From contig NZ_CAKUOF010000013.1 of assembly GCF_934668725.1 (NCBI RefSeq), forward strand, positions 1-64,000: a DNA stretch of 64,000 nucleotides, in the 5' to 3' direction. This document shows, piece after piece, positions 36,909 through 46,813 of this stretch. Position 1 is the first letter of the stretch; the number at the start of each line of letters is the position of its first letter. The stretch comes from an uncultured Dysgonomonas sp. Lineage in GTDB: Bacteria > Bacteroidota > Bacteroidia > Bacteroidales > Dysgonomonadaceae. The notes beneath the pieces were generated by a model. It saw nothing but the letters and a program-made list of their open reading frames with translations. It searched no databases and had not been told where the DNA came from. The translations under genes were made by a program, and so were the position numbers.

Positions 36909-39899
36909 ATGAAGAGATGTATTAATTTGAAGAAACTTGTTCATTTACACTCCATAATAGCACTATTGATTTTAGTGCCATTGGTTGTAAATGCAACACC
37001 TCGCCCCATAGAGCAAGAAAGCTTACAGGCGAGTAAAACGATAACCGGAACAGTGATTGACGAAGCTAAAGAACCCATGATTGGTGTCGTGGTAAAAGTG
37101 GTGGGTACAACATTGGGTACGGTTACGGATATAGACGGAAAATATTCGATAGTCTTGCCCGATGGAAAGACCGAATTGGAGTTTTCTTTTCTGAGCTACG
37201 ATGCACAAACGGTAGCAACAAACGGCAAAAATGTTGTAAATATTCAGTTACAACCCAAATCTCAACAGATTGCAGAGTTTGTTGTGGTGGGTTATGGTAC
37301 ACAACTCAAAAAAGACCTTACAGGTACAGTTACCAGCGTAGGAACTAAAGACTTCAACCCCGGATTGATTAATTCACCCGAGCAATTGATAAACGGAAAA
37401 GTAGCCGGTGTTCAGATTATGTCGAACAGTGGTTCGCCTTCAGCAGGAAGCACCATCCGTGTTCGTGGAGGTGCATCCCTTAATGCCAGCAACGATCCTT
37501 TGATTGTATTGGATGGAGTACCCTTGGAAAGCGGAGGCATCAGTGGTAATAGTAGCAACTTCCTGAGTTTGATTAACCCCAATGATATCGAAAGTATGAG
37601 CGTTCTTAAAGATGCTTCATCTACGGCAATTTATGGATCGAGGGCATCTAATGGGGTTATCATCATAACTACTAAAAAAGGATCATCCAATAAGTTGAAC
37701 GTTAGTTTCAGCTCAACTCTTTCGTTGCAGAATAAAACAAGGGTTGCGGAAACTCTTTCTCCTCAACAATTCAGAGATTTGATAACTGAACGAGGAAATA
37801 CTCAGCAAAAAAGCTTATTGGGAGATTACTCTACTAATTGGAATGATGAGATTTATACAACAGCTTTCGGAACAGACAATAATCTTAGTGTTGCAGGAGG
37901 TTTTTCAAAAACAGTTCCGTTTCGATTCTCAGTAGGCTATTATGACCAGGATGGTATTTTGAGAACCGATAATACGAAACGTTATACAGGAAGTGCAGTG
38001 GTAAGCCCTTCATTTCTTGAAGACCATCTGAAATTTAATTTCAATGTAAAAGGGTCTGTCAATAAAAATAGTTTTGCCAATACTACTGCTATCTGGAATG
38101 CGGCAGCATTTAACCCCACTCAGCCCGTTTATTCGGGAAATGATGCTTTCGGAGGTTTTTATGAAAGTTTGGATAATACAGGAATTCCGGCAACGGGTGC
38201 TTTATTGAATCCGGTTGGACTGTTGTTACAGGAAGAGCATTTCAGTACGGTAAAACGAACTATCGGAAATATGGATGCGGATTATAAACTCCACTTTTTA
38301 CCCGAATTGAAAGCACACCTTACTTTAGGTTATGATTATGCCAAAGGAGAGGGTACTAATTATATCCCGGCGGAAGCAGCTTCCTCTTATAAAGTAGGAG
38401 GTGTCGATAATGAGTATTCACAGGAAAAGATAAATAAATTATTCACAGGTTATTTAAACTACAATAAAAACCTGAAAAGTATAAAAAGTACGTTGGATGT
38501 AACGGGAGGATACGATTATCAGTATTGGAGAGCAAAAAATCCTCAGTTTTTTAACACCAATGTTGCCGGCGAGGTTGTGAGTACTTCTGCTGCACAAGAC
38601 CAAACACACGTGTTAATCTCTTTCTACGGAAGGGTTAATTATTCATACGATTCTAAATATTTATTTACAGGAACTATCCGCCGTGACGGATCGTCACGCT
38701 TCAATCCTGATAACAGATGGGGTGTATTCCCTTCGGCAGCCATAGCATGGAGAGCTTCACAGGAACCTTTCCTTGTGGATAATCCTGTAGTAAGCGATTT
38801 GAAAGTACGTTTAAGCTATGGTGTAACAGGACAACAGGATGGTATTGGAAACTATTCTTACCTGCCTATTTATACATTAAGTAACGACTATGCCCAATAT
38901 CAGTTTGGAAATAATTTTTATCACTTGTTCCGTCCAACCACTTACGTTTCGGATCTAAAATGGGAAACAACAAGCTCTTATAATGCAGGTTTCGATTTTG
39001 GATTCCTCAATAACCGTATCAATGGAACTTTCGATTATTACAATCGTAAAACGAAAGACTTGTTGGCAACGGTAGCCGTTCCGGCCGGAACAAATTTTTC
39101 GGAAACAGCAACTACCAACGTTGGTAATGTAGAGAGTAACGGTTTGGAGTTTGCCTTGAACTTTATCCCTATTGATAATAAGGATATGACTTGGTCTTTT
39201 GGTTTTAATGCAACTTATCAGAAAGTGAAGATCACAAATCTGACTTTGGTGAAAGATGCAAATTCACCCGGTTCTTACACCGGTCCGATGGTTGGAGGGC
39301 AAGGCTTACAAATTCTTACAGAAGGATATGCTCCCAATATGTTTTATGTATACAAACAAATATATGATGAGAGTGGTAAACCTATAGAAGGTATGTTTGC
39401 CGATTTGAATGGTGACGGTGTGATCAACGAAAAAGACTTGTATCGCTATCATTCGCCTATGCCCGATTATTTATTGGGATTCAACTCTCAGTTCAGATAT
39501 CAAAAATGGTCTTTGGGGTTTGTACTTAGAGCCAGCATCGGTAATTATGTGTACAATAATATGGCGGCAAGCTTAGGTGCATGGGAAACAATGCAGTATG
39601 TAACATCTGCCATAAACAACCTGTCTACAGACTTTTTGAATACAGGATTCCAAACCCGTCAATATCGTTCCGATTATTATGTGCAAAATGCTTCGTTCCT
39701 GAAAATGGATAATATATCATTGGGATACAATGTTGGTAAAGTATTCAAAGGTCCGAATATGAGGGTAGGGGCACTGATTCAAAATGTATTTACAATAACA
39801 AAATACAAAGGAGTTGATCCCGAAATATTAAATGGATTTGACAGTCAGTTTTATCCACGACCAAGAATATTCTCATTGAGTGTTAATCTTGATTTTTAA
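36909..39899 (+). CDS. SusC-type TonB-dependent transporter (galactan locus)
   Basis: A 996-residue outer-membrane oligosaccharide transporter. A signal peptide (about 1-29) is followed by a carboxypeptidase-D-like domain (about 43-125, GTVIDEAKEPMIGVVVKV), the plug with FVVVGYGTQLKKDLTG and VRGGASLNASNDPL, and a barrel ending in an aromatic residue (NLDF). It lies 114 bp after the clan-A enzyme and 110 bp before SusD. The pectic-galactan cargo is inferred from GH53 and GH2 downstream; the order SusC-SusD-lipoprotein-GH53-GH2 parallels the galactan locus BT4667-BT4673 of Bacteroides thetaiotaomicron. Confidence 0.95.
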   Translation: MKRCINLKKLVHLHSIIALLILVPLVVNATPRPIEQESLQASKTITGTVIDEAKEPMIGVVVKVVGTTLGTVTDIDGKYSIVLPDGKTELEFSFLSYDAQTVATNGKNVVNIQLQPKSQQIAEFVVVGYGTQLKKDLTGTVTSVGTKDFNPGLINSPEQLINGKVAGVQIMSNSGSPSAGSTIRVRGGASLNASNDPLIVLDGVPLESGGISGNSSNFLSLINPNDIESMSVLKDASSTAIYGSRASNGVIIITTKKGSSNKLNVSFSSTLSLQNKTRVAETLSPQQFRDLITERGNTQQKSLLGDYSTNWNDEIYTTAFGTDNNLSVAGGFSKTVPFRFSVGYYDQDGILRTDNTKRYTGSAVVSPSFLEDHLKFNFNVKGSVNKNSFANTTAIWNAAAFNPTQPVYSGNDAFGGFYESLDNTGIPATGALLNPVGLLLQEEHFSTVKRTIGNMDADYKLHFLPELKAHLTLGYDYAKGEGTNYIPAEAASSYKVGGVDNEYSQEKINKLFTGYLNYNKNLKSIKSTLDVTGGYDYQYWRAKNPQFFNTNVAGEVVSTSAAQDQTHVLISFYGRVNYSYDSKYLFTGTIRRDGSSRFNPDNRWGVFPSAAIAWRASQEPFLVDNPVVSDLKVRLSYGVTGQQDGIGNYSYLPIYTLSNDYAQYQFGNNFYHLFRPTTYVSDLKWETTSSYNAGFDFGFLNNRINGTFDYYNRKTKDLLATVAVPAGTNFSETATTNVGNVESNGLEFALNFIPIDNKDMTWSFGFNATYQKVKITNLTLVKDANSPGSYTGPMVGGQGLQILTEGYAPNMFYVYKQIYDESGKPIEGMFADLNGDGVINEKDLYRYHSPMPDYLLGFNSQFRYQKWSLGFVLRASIGNYVYNNMAASLGAWETMQYVTSAINNLSTDFLNTGFQTRQYRSDYYVQNASFLKMDNISLGYNVGKVFKGPNMRVGALIQNVFTITKYKGVDPEILNGFDSQFYPRPRIFSLSVNLDF

Positions 39900-39916
39900 G
39901 GTCTCAGACCTTTTTA
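39898..39916. other. Short AAGGTC hairpin between susC and susD of the galactan locus
   Basis: AAGGTC-TCA-GACCTT followed by TTTA, overlapping the SusC stop codon. It could be a weak attenuator. Near-identical arms occur at 26432-26446. Confidence 0.45.
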
Positions 39917-40009
39917 TGACTTTGGTAAGTGAAACGACCGGAGCCTGTTATGAATTAAAAGTATACCATTAAATACTTTCTAATACTTAATCAATCAAAA
40001 GCTGAAGAA

Positions 40010-41596
40010 ATGAAAAAGATAAAATTATTATATATTAGTATGATGGTGATGACACTGGGATTGTTCTCATCATGCCTTGACGATCTGAACCAGATTCCCC
40101 GAATAGAAGAAACATCCGAAACGGTTTATAGCACACCCGAAGGAATCAGACAGGTATTAGCCAAGCTATATGCTTCGCTAGCTATTGCAGGACAAGAAAA
40201 AGGAGATGCCAATACCGACCTCGGAGGGCAAACCTACAGGGGGTATATGCGTATTTATTTCAATTTGCAAGAATTACCTACCGATGAAGCTATTTACACA
40301 TGGGGTGGGGGCGATGCCCTGAATAATGTGCAATTTATGTCGTGGAACTCTTCTGATGAATGGACAGGAGCCATGTATTACCGTATTTATTATACAGTGG
40401 CACTATGCAACGAGTTTCTGCGTAATGCGACCGAAAATAGAATTTCGGGATTTGCGGAAGCTGATAAAGTGGAGATACGAAAATATCGAGCCGAAGCCCG
40501 ATTCCTGAGAGCATTGGTTTATTATCATGCTTTGGATTTTTATGGCAATGTTCCATTTGTAACAGAAGCCGATCCTGTAGGAGCGTTTTTTCCTCCACGT
40601 AAAACAAGAGCGGAACTGTTTGACTATATAGAATCTGAGTTGAAAGATATCGAAACTCAATTACCCGAACCTCTGCAAAATGAATTTGGTAGAGTAAGTC
40701 GTGCAGCTGCATGGTGGTTATTGGCAAAACTGTATCTGAATGCAAAAGTGTATATAGGCACAGATAAAAATACCGAATGTATTACTTATGCCTCTAAAGT
40801 TATTGCCGGAGGATATAGCTTGGAGCCTACTTATGCTAACCTCTTTAAAGCGGATAATAATCTGAGAACAAATGAAATTATATATCCGATACAAGCGGAT
40901 GGACAAAAAATAACTACTTGGGGATCGACCACCTATATGGTTTCGGGACCTATCGTAGGAGCTATGGTTGCTTCCAATTATGGAGTACAATCGGGTTGGG
41001 GAAGTATTCGTACCCGTAAAGAATTTGTGGGCTTGTTTAATGATGTAACGGGAAAGACCGATAAACGGGGTGCATTCTTTACAGAAGGACAAACGTTGGA
41101 CATTGATGATCCGACTATTCAAACACAAGGATATTCTATTGTGAAGTTTGTCAATAAAACATCGACAGGACAAAATGGCTCGAACTTTGCCGAAGGATTG
41201 GTGGATACGGATTTTCCGATGATTCGTCTGGCAGATGTATATTTGATGTATGCTGAGGCTGTAGTAAGAGGCGGAACAGGCGGAAGTAAAGCTCAGGCTC
41301 TAGATTATATCAACCTGATACGAAAAAGAGCTTATGGAAACGATTCGGGAAATATAACCTCTGATGATCTGACTCTTAATTTTATTCTGGCAGAAAGAGG
41401 TCGTGAGCTATTCTGGGAAGGTACACGCAGAACCGACTTGATACGCTTTGGAAAGTTCACAGGTTCTTCTTATATCTGGCAATGGAAAGGCGGAGTACGG
41501 GATGGAAAAGCTACTGATAACAAGTATAATCTTTATCCTTTGCCTGTAGCAGATTTAGCCGCAAATCCTAATCTGATACAAAACGATGGCTATTAA
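40010..41596 (+). CDS. SusD/RagB-family lipoprotein (galactan locus)
   Basis: A 528-residue surface lipoprotein partnering the preceding SusC. The signal ends GLFSSCLDD with Cys22. The SusD helical framework is evident (YSTPEGIRQVLAKLYASL, RAEARFLRALVYYHALDFYGNVPFV) and the C-terminal block LAERGRELFWEGTRRTDLIRFG is intact. Length is typical. It is followed after 36 bp by the SusE-like gene, with the intergenic sequence too short for a separate promoter. Confidence 0.95.
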   Translation: MKKIKLLYISMMVMTLGLFSSCLDDLNQIPRIEETSETVYSTPEGIRQVLAKLYASLAIAGQEKGDANTDLGGQTYRGYMRIYFNLQELPTDEAIYTWGGGDALNNVQFMSWNSSDEWTGAMYYRIYYTVALCNEFLRNATENRISGFAEADKVEIRKYRAEARFLRALVYYHALDFYGNVPFVTEADPVGAFFPPRKTRAELFDYIESELKDIETQLPEPLQNEFGRVSRAAAWWLLAKLYLNAKVYIGTDKNTECITYASKVIAGGYSLEPTYANLFKADNNLRTNEIIYPIQADGQKITTWGSTTYMVSGPIVGAMVASNYGVQSGWGSIRTRKEFVGLFNDVTGKTDKRGAFFTEGQTLDIDDPTIQTQGYSIVKFVNKTSTGQNGSNFAEGLVDTDFPMIRLADVYLMYAEAVVRGGTGGSKAQALDYINLIRKRAYGNDSGNITSDDLTLNFILAERGRELFWEGTRRTDLIRFGKFTGSSYIWQWKGGVRDGKATDNKYNLYPLPVADLAANPNLIQNDGY

Positions 41597-41632
41597 GTAA
41601 GTCTGAACCTCAAAATTTTAAAACGAAACATT

Positions 41633-42688
41633 ATGAAATCTTTAAATTTATATATATTCTTATTGCTGGCTACTTTATTGGGTATGTCCTGCGAGAATGA
41701 CGGAGATAGGGTTGTACTTTCGGGCTTTCAGGAAGCCGAATTGAAAGCAACTGCAACTAATGTTGTATTATCGAATGAAAATAGTGGGAAATTAGTTTTT
41801 TCATTGATGTGGGATGCAGGGCAATTGCAGAATACCTATTCAGAAAGATATGGTATTTCGGCAACAGCATTGACAACTACACTTCAGTTTTCAACTCAGA
41901 ATACATTTAGCGAAGTGAAAGAAGTGGTCGAAACATCCAGTTCTAAATCATACACAGGTAAGGCTCTAAACTCTTTGGCGTTGAGTCTGGGTTTGGAAAC
42001 AGGTAAAGCAGCTACTATCTTTATACGGCTAAAATCTTCTATTGCAGCTAATATACAACCTTTATTCAGTAATGTGATTGAATTGACAGTTACTCCTTAT
42101 GAGGAAATTGCATTCTTATACATGCCGGGAGATTTGAGTGGAGGATGGGACAAATATACAACTAAAGTATGTTCTCGTGCCGGAAACGGTGAGTATGAAG
42201 GCTTTGTTGAAGCTGCTCAATGGAATAACTTTAAATTCACAACCGAAATGAGCAGTACTTCGGGTATTACTTATGGATCGTCTCCAACTGACCTTTATGC
42301 TCTTGATGATAGTAAAGATCAATGGAATATTTGGTTCGAAGAAGGTGGCTATTTTCTGCTTAAAGCAAATACCAATACCATGAAGTGGAGTAAAACAGCA
42401 ATCACAGGCTTTTATGTTACAGGCGAATTTAACGGATGGAGTCCGACTGCCAATGCGATGACGTATGATTCTGCTAAAAAACTGTGGACTATCACTTGTA
42501 ATATTACCACCACTTTGTATGGTATCCAAATATTGGCAAATGGCGATTGGGCAATGGCGTATGGCGATGATAATAAGGATGGAGAATTGACTCTCGGCGG
42601 AGCCAATATAGTAATCAACGAACCGGGTACTTATACCATCACTATGGACTTAAGTAATCCTGAAAAATATACTTATACAATAAAGTAA
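41633..42688 (+). CDS. SusE/SusF-like surface glycan-binding lipoprotein
   Basis: A 351-residue lipoprotein (lipobox LGMSCEN, Cys20). Residues about 25-140 form a SusE-type Ig-like domain (VVLSNENSGKLVFSLMWDAG). Two starch-binding-like beta-sandwich units follow; the last (about 255-351) has GFYVTGEFNGWSPTANAM and ends YTYTIK, the usual SusE/F finish. It would hold galactan at the cell surface for the SusCD pair. A perfect stem-loop begins at its stop codon (42685-42709). Confidence 0.88.
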   Translation: MKSLNLYIFLLLATLLGMSCENDGDRVVLSGFQEAELKATATNVVLSNENSGKLVFSLMWDAGQLQNTYSERYGISATALTTTLQFSTQNTFSEVKEVVETSSSKSYTGKALNSLALSLGLETGKAATIFIRLKSSIAANIQPLFSNVIELTVTPYEEIAFLYMPGDLSGGWDKYTTKVCSRAGNGEYEGFVEAAQWNNFKFTTEMSSTSGITYGSSPTDLYALDDSKDQWNIWFEEGGYFLLKANTNTMKWSKTAITGFYVTGEFNGWSPTANAMTYDSAKKLWTITCNITTTLYGIQILANGDWAMAYGDDNKDGELTLGGANIVINEPGTYTITMDLSNPEKYTYTIK

Positions 42689-42709
42689 AACCGCGGAGGG
42701 CGGTTTTAC
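42685..42709. other. Stem-loop between SusE-like and GH53 genes
   Basis: A perfect 10-bp inverted repeat (42685-42694 with 42700-42709, GTAAAACCGC arms) with loop GGAGG, overlapping the SusE-like stop codon. A downstream ACCCTCC (about 42718-42724) could pair with the loop region instead. The position is comparable to the stems at 9792 and 58644. Confidence 0.75.
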
Positions 42710-42738
42710 ACAAAGTCACCCTCCTAATATATTTAGCT

Positions 42739-43776
42739 ATGAAATTATCAATAAACAAAATAATAGTAGGATTAGGTTTGTGTGCATTGGTCGGATTTGT
42801 TTCGTGCAGTGACGATAATAACGGTTCGTCTACTCCCGACCCATCAACCGATACCTTTGCAAAAGGTGCAGATGTTAGTTGGATTACAGAAATGGAAGCA
42901 TCGGGTAAGAAATTTTATAATGCAGCAGGCGCCGAAATGGAAGGAATAAAACTTTTAAAAAGCTTGGGCACAAATTCTATCCGTCTTCGTATATGGGTGA
43001 ATCCTGCGGATGGTTGGTGCGATACCGACGATCTTTTGGTAAAAGCATACCGAGCTAAAAATCTGGGTATGCGTATTATGGTCGATTTCCATTATAGCGA
43101 TACTTGGGCAGACCCTTCGAAACAGACTAAGCCTGCTGCTTGGGCAGACTTGAGCTTTGACGATTTGAAAAAAGCGGTAACAGCTCATACAACCGAAGTT
43201 TTAAGCACCCTTAAATCGAACGGAATAACTCCTGAATGGGTACAGGTTGGAAACGAAACAGGCAATGGCATGTTATGGAACGATGGCAAAGCCGACATAA
43301 ATATGAAAGGATATGCCGAACTGACTAATGCCGGATATGATGCCGTGAAAGCAATTTTTCCCAATACAAAAGTAATTGTACACCTTCAAAATGGGCAGGA
43401 TAACGGTTTATTCAGATGGTTATTTGATGGACTGAAAGCAAACGGTGGTAAATGGGATGTCATTGGAATGTCGCTTTATCCGACTGCCGAAAACTGGAAA
43501 GATATGAATAAGAGTTGTCTGGCTAATATGACAGATATGATAAGCAGATACGGTTCTGAAATTATGATTTGCGAAGTAGGTATGAGTTGGGATGAAGCCG
43601 AGGCTTCAAAAGAATTTCTAACTGATCTTATTACTAAAACCAAATCATTACCTAACGATAAAGGATTAGGTGTATTTTATTGGGAGCCTCAAGCCTATGG
43701 TGGTTGGCAATCATATACACTCGGTGCATTTGATGACGAAGGCAAGCCAACCATTGCATTGGATGCATTCCGATAA
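42739..43776 (+). CDS. GH53 endo-beta-1,4-galactanase lipoprotein
   Basis: A 345-residue lipoprotein (signal ends VGFVSCSDD, Cys24, followed by an acidic/Ser-Pro linker), probably exposed on the cell surface, that cleaves beta-1,4-galactan side chains of pectin. The clan-A barrel shows family GH53 blocks: KGADVSWITEME, NSIRLRIWVNP, MVDFHYSDTWADP, acid/base Glu173 in VQVGNETGNGMLW and nucleophile Glu279 in MICEVGMSW. The terminal FYWEPQ block is present. Length is typical. It is the initiating enzyme of the galactan locus. Confidence 0.96.
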   Translation: MKLSINKIIVGLGLCALVGFVSCSDDNNGSSTPDPSTDTFAKGADVSWITEMEASGKKFYNAAGAEMEGIKLLKSLGTNSIRLRIWVNPADGWCDTDDLLVKAYRAKNLGMRIMVDFHYSDTWADPSKQTKPAAWADLSFDDLKKAVTAHTTEVLSTLKSNGITPEWVQVGNETGNGMLWNDGKADINMKGYAELTNAGYDAVKAIFPNTKVIVHLQNGQDNGLFRWLFDGLKANGGKWDVIGMSLYPTAENWKDMNKSCLANMTDMISRYGSEIMICEVGMSWDEAEASKEFLTDLITKTKSLPNDKGLGVFYWEPQAYGGWQSYTLGAFDDEGKPTIALDAFR

Positions 43777-43780
43777 AAAT

Positions 43781-43807
43781 GTAGGGGCGTATGCAATACG
43801 CCCCTAC
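43781..43807. repeat. GTAGGGGCGTAT palindrome (REP-like) between GH53 and GH2
   Basis: A perfect 12-bp inverted repeat, 43781-43792 with 43796-43807, with loop GCA, 5 bp after the GH53 stop. Sequences of this GTAGGGGCG type recur as extragenic palindromes in many bacterial genomes. A degenerate relative (GTGCGTATTATACGCTCC) lies at about 63135-63152. Confidence 0.7.
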
Positions 43808-43840
43808 TGGATATTCTAAAAATTCACTAAACACAATATT

Positions 43841-46291
43841 ATGAAGAAAATAACTTTATCCCTTTTAGTCTTATTTTGCGTTGCGGTGCTGCAAGCACAA
43901 ACAGCAAGGGAAGAGTTTTTATTGGAAAAAAACTGGAAATTCAGTAAGGGAGATTATCCTGATGCCATACAAAATAATTTCAATGACAAAAGCTGGCAAT
44001 CGGTTACAGTTCCTCACGATTGGGCAATATACGGACCTTTCGACCGCAAGCATGATTTACAGGAGGTAGCTGTCACCCAGAATGGAGAAACCAAAGCCAC
44101 TATAAAAACAGGTCGTACAGGCGGACTGCCTTATGTGGGTATCGGTTGGTATCGAAATACATTTAATGTCGATCATTTCAAAAAAGGAGAGAAACGTGTA
44201 TCGCTTCTTTTCGATGGGGCAATGAGTGAAGCCAGAGTGTATGTAAATGGTAAAGAAGCATGCTTCTGGCCATTGGGATACAATTCGTTTCATTGCGATG
44301 TGACGGATTTGTTGAACGCCGATGGCAAAGACAATATTCTAGCGGTACGTTTAGAAAATAAGCCGCAATCGTCACGATGGTATCCCGGAGCAGGATTGTA
44401 TCGAAATGTACATGTTGTTGTAACCGATGAGGTGCATGTACCTGTTTGGGGTACTTACATTACCACTCCTTTTGTATCGGAAGAATATGCTTCGGTTAAA
44501 TTGAAAACCGAAATTGAAAATTCCGATAGCAATGAAGTGCGAATAGTAACCGAAATATTAGATGCCGATAGCAAAGTGGTGGCAACTAAGGATAATACTT
44601 TAAAAATCAATCACGGGAAACCTTTCGAGCAGAATTTTATAGTCAATAATCCGAATCTTTGGTCGCCCGAAACACCATATCTGTATAAAGCAGTATCTAG
44701 TGTTTATATTAAAGACAAAAAGGTCGATCAATATACAACACGTTTCGGTATCAGGGATATAAAACTGATTGCAGATAAAGGATTCTTCTTAAATGGCAAA
44801 AAACGAAAATTTCAGGGAGTATGTAATCATCACGATTTAGGGCCTTTGGGGTCAGCCATCAATGTCGCGGCACTTCGCCGACAATTGACTATGCTTAAAG
44901 ATATGGGTTGCGATGCCATCCGTACGGCACATAATATGCCTGCTCCCGAATTAGTTGAGCTTTGTGACGAAATGGGTTTCATGATGATGATAGAACCTTT
45001 TGACGAATGGGATATAGCTAAATGTGCCAATGGATATCATCGCTTTTTCGATGAGTGGGCAGAAAACGATATGGTAAACATGATTCGTAACTATCGAAAT
45101 AATGCGAGTGTAATTATGTGGAGTATTGGAAATGAAGTTCCTACACAATGCAGTCCCGAAGGTTATAAAGTAGCCTCATTTCTGCAAGATATCTGCCATC
45201 GTGAAGATCCTACCCGTCCCGTTACTTGTGGTATGGATCAGGTAACTTGTGTCCTGAATAATGGCTTTGCAGCCATGCTGGATGTTCCGGGATTTAATTA
45301 TAGAGTACATCGTTATGAGGAAGCATACAATAAGTTGCCACAAAATCTGGTGCTTGGTACCGAAACATCATCAACTGTGAGTTCACGTGGAGTATACAAA
45401 TTTCCTGTGGAGAAAAAAGCCAATGCTGTATATGACGATCATCAATCATCGTCTTATGATTTCGAATATTGCGATTGGTCTAACTTGCCCGATGACGATT
45501 TAGCTTTGGCAGACGATCACGATTGGACTATGGGACAATTTGTATGGACAGGATTCGATTATTTGGGAGAACCTTCTCCTTACGATACAGACGCTTGGCC
45601 TAACCATAGTTCGATGTTTGGAATAATAGATTTGGCAAGCATACCTAAGGACAGATATTATTTGTATAGAAGTATCTGGAACAAGAATGATAATACACTT
45701 CATATTCTGCCTCATTGGAATTGGGAAGGACGTGAAGGGCAAAAAACGCCTGTGTTTGTATATACCAATTATCCGAGTGCCGAATTATTTATCAATGGCA
45801 AAAGCTATGGTAAGCAAACCAAGAATGATTCTTCGGTACAAAGCCGTTATCGTTTGATGTGGATGGATGCTGTTTACGAACCCGGTGAAGTAAAAGTGGT
45901 TGCTTATGATGCTCTGGAAAAAGCTGTGGAAGAAAAAACAATCCATACAGCAGGCAAACCCCATCATATCGAACTGATTCCCGACAGAACCCAGTTATCA
46001 GCAGATGGAAAAGATCTGGCTTATATCAATGTTCGTGTAGTCGATAAAGACGGAAATCTATGTCCTAACGATCAGCGGTTAATAAAATTCTCGGTAACGG
46101 GAGATGGAAAGTACCGGGCTTCTGCAAATGGAGATCCTACCAGCCTCGATTTGTTTCATTTGCCTCAAATGCCTCTTTTCAATGGGCAATTGACTTCTAT
46201 TGTTCAGGCAGGCGAAGAAGCAGGTGAGTTAGTATTTGAAGCACAAGCGAAGGGATTAAAGTCAGCCAAAATTACTATTAAAGTAGATTGA
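43841..46291 (+). CDS. GH2 beta-galactosidase
   Basis: An 816-residue exported glycosidase expected to release galactose from galacto-oligosaccharides made by GH53. The signal peptide ends at VLQAQ (residue 20). The domain order is jelly-roll (about 28-200, LEKNWKFSKGD, VPHDWAIYGPF), Ig-like (about 205-305), barrel (about 310-600) with acid/base Glu432 in SIGNEVP and nucleophile Glu508 in LGTETSS, then a DUF4982-like domain and a C-terminal Ig-like domain (about 705-816). Other GH2 activities are possible, but the GH53 neighbour supports beta-galactosidase. It is the last gene of the locus and is followed by a strong terminator. Confidence 0.92.
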   Translation: MKKITLSLLVLFCVAVLQAQTAREEFLLEKNWKFSKGDYPDAIQNNFNDKSWQSVTVPHDWAIYGPFDRKHDLQEVAVTQNGETKATIKTGRTGGLPYVGIGWYRNTFNVDHFKKGEKRVSLLFDGAMSEARVYVNGKEACFWPLGYNSFHCDVTDLLNADGKDNILAVRLENKPQSSRWYPGAGLYRNVHVVVTDEVHVPVWGTYITTPFVSEEYASVKLKTEIENSDSNEVRIVTEILDADSKVVATKDNTLKINHGKPFEQNFIVNNPNLWSPETPYLYKAVSSVYIKDKKVDQYTTRFGIRDIKLIADKGFFLNGKKRKFQGVCNHHDLGPLGSAINVAALRRQLTMLKDMGCDAIRTAHNMPAPELVELCDEMGFMMMIEPFDEWDIAKCANGYHRFFDEWAENDMVNMIRNYRNNASVIMWSIGNEVPTQCSPEGYKVASFLQDICHREDPTRPVTCGMDQVTCVLNNGFAAMLDVPGFNYRVHRYEEAYNKLPQNLVLGTETSSTVSSRGVYKFPVEKKANAVYDDHQSSSYDFEYCDWSNLPDDDLALADDHDWTMGQFVWTGFDYLGEPSPYDTDAWPNHSSMFGIIDLASIPKDRYYLYRSIWNKNDNTLHILPHWNWEGREGQKTPVFVYTNYPSAELFINGKSYGKQTKNDSSVQSRYRLMWMDAVYEPGEVKVVAYDALEKAVEEKTIHTAGKPHHIELIPDRTQLSADGKDLAYINVRVVDKDGNLCPNDQRLIKFSVTGDGKYRASANGDPTSLDLFHLPQMPLFNGQLTSIVQAGEEAGELVFEAQAKGLKSAKITIKVD

Positions 46292-46308
46292 AGAAGATAC
46301 AATAATTC

Positions 46309-46351
46309 AAAAACATCATAGTATTCAGGTATTCAATACTATGATGTTTTT
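46309..46351. terminator. Bidirectional terminator between GH2 and nikR
   Basis: A 17-bp perfect stem (46309-46325 with 46335-46351) whose arms begin and end with A/T runs, so it has a U-tract in both directions. It serves the convergent galactan locus and the NikR operon, ending 5 bp from the NikR stop. Confidence 0.9.
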
Positions 46352-46356
46352 TCGTT

Positions 46357-46758
46357 TTATGAAATCATGGTAATGGTTAAATCGCCATGAATGATACCTT
46401 TAACAGCGGTGAGTTCGTCGGCTAACTCTTTTAGAGCAGAAGCCTGACCTTTTAATGCAATTATTTCCATGCACATATCATGATCGAGGTGAATGTGTTG
46501 AGAACATAAAATTACATGATGGAACTTATGCTGTATCTCTGTTATTTTATCCAATAACTCCCTTTTGTGGTGGTCAAATGACAAAGTGATAGAGCCGCCT
46601 ACAATCTTATCGGAATTTCTTCGGCTTTCGATCTCTACCTTCTTAATCAAATGGCGGATGGCTTGCGAACGGTTTGGAAATTTATTATCTTCTATGTAGT
46701 TATCTAATAAATCCAATACTTCTTTTTCTACGGATACTCCAAATCGAACTACTTTCAT
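46357..46758 (-). CDS. nikR: NikR nickel-responsive regulator
   Basis: A 133-residue ribbon-helix-helix metalloregulator. The DNA-binding domain is residues 1-50 (RFGVSVEKEVLDLLDNYI, NRSQAIRHLI). The C-terminal ACT-like domain carries the nickel-site pattern H-x10-HxH-x5-C, seen as FHH..., SQHIHLDHDMC. Length equals that of the E. coli protein. It is the last gene of the minus-strand uptake operon, 55 bp after the ATPase gene, and probably represses it when nickel is plentiful. Confidence 0.92.
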   Translation of the reverse strand: MKVVRFGVSVEKEVLDLLDNYIEDNKFPNRSQAIRHLIKKVEIESRRNSDKIVGGSITLSFDHHKRELLDKITEIQHKFHHVILCSQHIHLDHDMCMEIIALKGQASALKELADELTAVKGIIHGDLTITMIS

Positions 46759-46813
46759 CTATCTTAGTTTTAATTAATAATGTGTCGCAAATGCAATAAT
46801 TTAAACAAGTTGG

